Source: Anthoceros angustus (lineage: Eukaryota > Streptophyta > Anthocerotopsida > Anthocerotales > Anthocerotaceae). Taken from it: a stretch of 64,000 nucleotides of DNA. The position numbers and the translations under genes were made by a program. Below, piece after piece: positions 61,871-64,000 of the stretch; positions within the stretch are counted from its first letter, which is position 1, and each line of letters starts with the position of its first letter. Below the pieces are notes generated by a model. The model ran no database searches and had not been told where the DNA came from. It worked only from the letters and a program-made list of their open reading frames with translations. The stretch spans positions 186,001 through 250,000 of the forward strand of contig MU008173.1 in NCBI GenBank assembly GCA_010909165.1, in the 5' to 3' direction.

Positions 61871-64000
61871 AATGATACTATTGAAGACGAGCAAGCAATG
61901 GAGGAGAACGATAACTTTGAGGCGGAAGATATGGACCGCCTCCTAATATGGTGGTGGTTCTTGACTGGTTTGCAAGGCATGGATGAGTCCTAGCCGCACT
62001 CTTCAATGAGTATTGTCGGCGCCGATGGCGACCACTCCCTCCCTAGCGTATGTTTGTTGCAATTGTTACGACGATTATTCTGATCACGCCGATAGTGATC
62101 GCGGGACGCCTCGCCATGGCTTCCGCCTCCTGGCCACCTTCACCGAGCCTCCAAATTGGCTCGTCCACTGGCCGCCCGCCAGTCCCGCCGCCTGGCCTCG
62201 CTTGCGCCTGCCTCCGCTGGCCCCGCCCGCAGAGGTCCTCACTGGCGCCTCCTTAGCTCGCTCACCGCCTCCTCCATGAAGGAATTTAGTCCGCCCCTGC
62301 GGATGGACCAGACCTCCTCTCGCCTCCCGCGCTTCCTCAATCCGGCCGAGAGCTCGGCCTTCCTTCGCCTCCCGGCCCCTCCAACCGCCTCCCGGAGGAG
62401 TACCATGCGCCCGGTGGCTTTCACCTCGGGTCTTCTGGCCCATCGCAGAGACCCCAGCATACTGGCCCATGACGGTAGCTGTGACCCGCCGTGTTTCTTC
62501 ACGGCCACCGGTGAGGCTCCCACAAAGTCCGTAGCGGAGCCGATTTCACGGTCCGCCAAGGACCTCCATACTGTCCGAGTAAGTCCGGACTGGTTCCTCG
62601 ACTAATCAGACCCTTAGGTCCCGAGGCCGAGCTCCCGAGCTTCACCTCCTTGGCCCTTTGGTCATGAGCTCCTCCGCCTCTTTTCTCCCTGGGCCTTGAG
62701 GAGGTGAGGGAGTCCGGAGCAAGTTTTTGCCCCTTCCTGCCGGGCCACAGACGGCCCGTGCCGCCGCTGTCCTCTCGCCTCGGGCCCCTCTCTCGCCTCC
62801 ACCGCTTTCCGCTTGCCACCTGTAAGGCAAGGTACCTGCACTGCACCGAGGTGCCGCCAGGTAGCCGTGGTCTTGCGCTCTTCGCTCCCTCGTCCGGGCC
62901 CCTCACCGTGGTTGTGGCCGGTGGCGGGCCGGGCCTGGGCCGCCTCGCCGGACTGGCCGCCCGGCTATGCACTGTGAGGAGGGAAGCGGAATTTCTTCCC
63001 ATACTGGGTGGTGAGGGGTCCGCTCTGCACGTATGGAGTCCGGAATCCTCCCGCCGCCCCTCCCGGTCCGCTTGGCCTCGACGATCGGCCTCCTCGCGCC
63101 TTGCCCGCCTCCACTTCCAGGGCCTCCACCTTTCCCGAGCGCCGCCAAGCCTCCTTGAGGAGCTCAAATGCCCCATACATGGATCGTGCATGGGGGATGT
63201 GATGGCGAGGGCTTCTGGCCCCGAGCTATGGGCCTCGACTAAACCGCCGAAGATGATCCTTCCCAGCCCCGCCTTCTTCCTCGGCCGCAACGATGCGTGA
63301 ATACCAGATTATCACCAAGGTGATCCACCTTGGTGAGTAGGTTCCAATGGACAATGATCCGGCTACCGCCTTACTCGACCGCCCAATGCCTGGATATCGC
63401 CCAAATCACAGGGTCCGCCCCTGTGCCTCAAAGATCGCTGGCCGTGGGTCGGCCCTATCTTCCTTCGCCTTGAGGGCCCGCACCACTCCCCTTCTTCCTC
63501 CTTTGGCTAGGTCAGACCTCCTCCAAGGTCCATCGCCTTGGTCCTCCCGAGGTTCTTGACCGCACCTCCTTATTGACCGCCGCCAAGATTTTCCGAACTC
63601 CGACTGAGTGACATCAACGCTGCATATCCGAACGCATCCAAATGCCACTCCCCGCACCAATCTCCCTCGCCCGGCCCAAAGTCCGGATAGCGCCGAGTCA
63701 CAATGTTGCGCCCACGAGGTTCCATGGCTCCCAAACTTCCATGAGCTTTTGGGTGCCATCGCCTTCTCCTCCCTTGCTGCCGAGCCGCTTGTGAGACCGC
63801 CGGCACGCGCTTCGCCGCTGTCACCGCCCAACCTCAACGTGAGCCGCCAAGACGCTCGAAAGGCCCAACGAGATACCGCCAGAGAGCCGATGGAGCGCAA
63901 GAGATCGCGAATTGTCTCGAGGCCAGCAGTTGAATGACCTTCTTCGCCACGGAGTAATCAAGTGGAAGGCCCGCCCAGTAATCGAGGTCCGCATGGCTTA
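61870..64000. other. GC-rich terminal zone, no assured gene
   Basis: From 62,130 to 63,900 GC content is high and long frames run on both strands; the longest is 263 codons on the minus strand (63,290-62,499), Arg/Gly/Pro-rich. A shorter minus-strand reading near 63,180-63,050 (MYGAFELLKEAWRRSGKVEA) looks like the helical Ala/Glu-rich part of a plant gypsy-type gag. I cannot support any gene; a decayed retroelement on the minus strand is the best guess. Confidence 0.35.

Noticed and set aside
62499-63290. 263-codon minus-strand frame as a real gene
   Set aside because: Arg/Gly/Pro-rich composition, open frames on both strands and no recognisable domain.

Overview
The window looks like nuclear DNA of a green plant (streptophyte). 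It has a cytosolic-type tRNA-Phe(GAA), a plant-style NHL-repeat membrane protein, a Reptin/RuvBL2 ATPase, a SYP11/SYP12-type plant Qa-SNARE, GT-AG introns, and typical plant transposons (Ty1/copia and a CACTA element with 3-bp target duplication). The introns I could model are very short (44-117 bp, one of 258 bp). That recalls compact-intron lycophytes such as Selaginella, but the species is not established.

Layout. 0.8-2.3 kb: tRNA-Phe followed by three hairpin-forming 38-bp repeats, then a 1.2-kb element with long terminal inverted repeats. 2.3-3.0 kb: an internally deleted HSP70 (HSPA12-like) pseudogene. 3.5-9.0 kb is the only clearly functional protein-coding block: NHL protein (-), RVB2 (-), then across a 508-bp shared promoter the syntaxin (+). 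From 9 kb onward the sequence is repeats and decayed coding DNA: a 665-bp tandem array (13.9-15.9 kb), a gag-like purine-rich stretch (16-18.5 kb), a broken copia element with its 3' LTR (20.6-25.7 kb), minisatellites (29.6-30.5 kb), and a 17.6-kb CACTA element (34,666-52,273). The CACTA element holds a 3.3-kb tandem duplication and a decayed gene of a transposon-associated family. Its right end and flank are duplicated (51-55 kb). Minus-strand copia fragments lie at 56.4-59.8 kb, and a GC-rich terminal zone at 62.1-63.9 kb.

The most unusual signal is a dispersed family of DNA N4/N6-methyltransferase-like sequences, seen at five places (12.4-12.8, 33-34.4, 38.8-39.9, 42-43.2 and 60.7-61.9 kb). 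They share a SAM-binding motif of the D-x-C-(A/S)-G-S-G-S type preceded by a KP...(K/E)GD-like segment. All copies seen are broken. They look like cargo or core genes of a repeated element rather than host genes.

Unique-sequence genes have intact reading frames, while repeat copies differ from each other mainly by small indels. Part of the decay in repeats may therefore be assembly or polishing error rather than biology.
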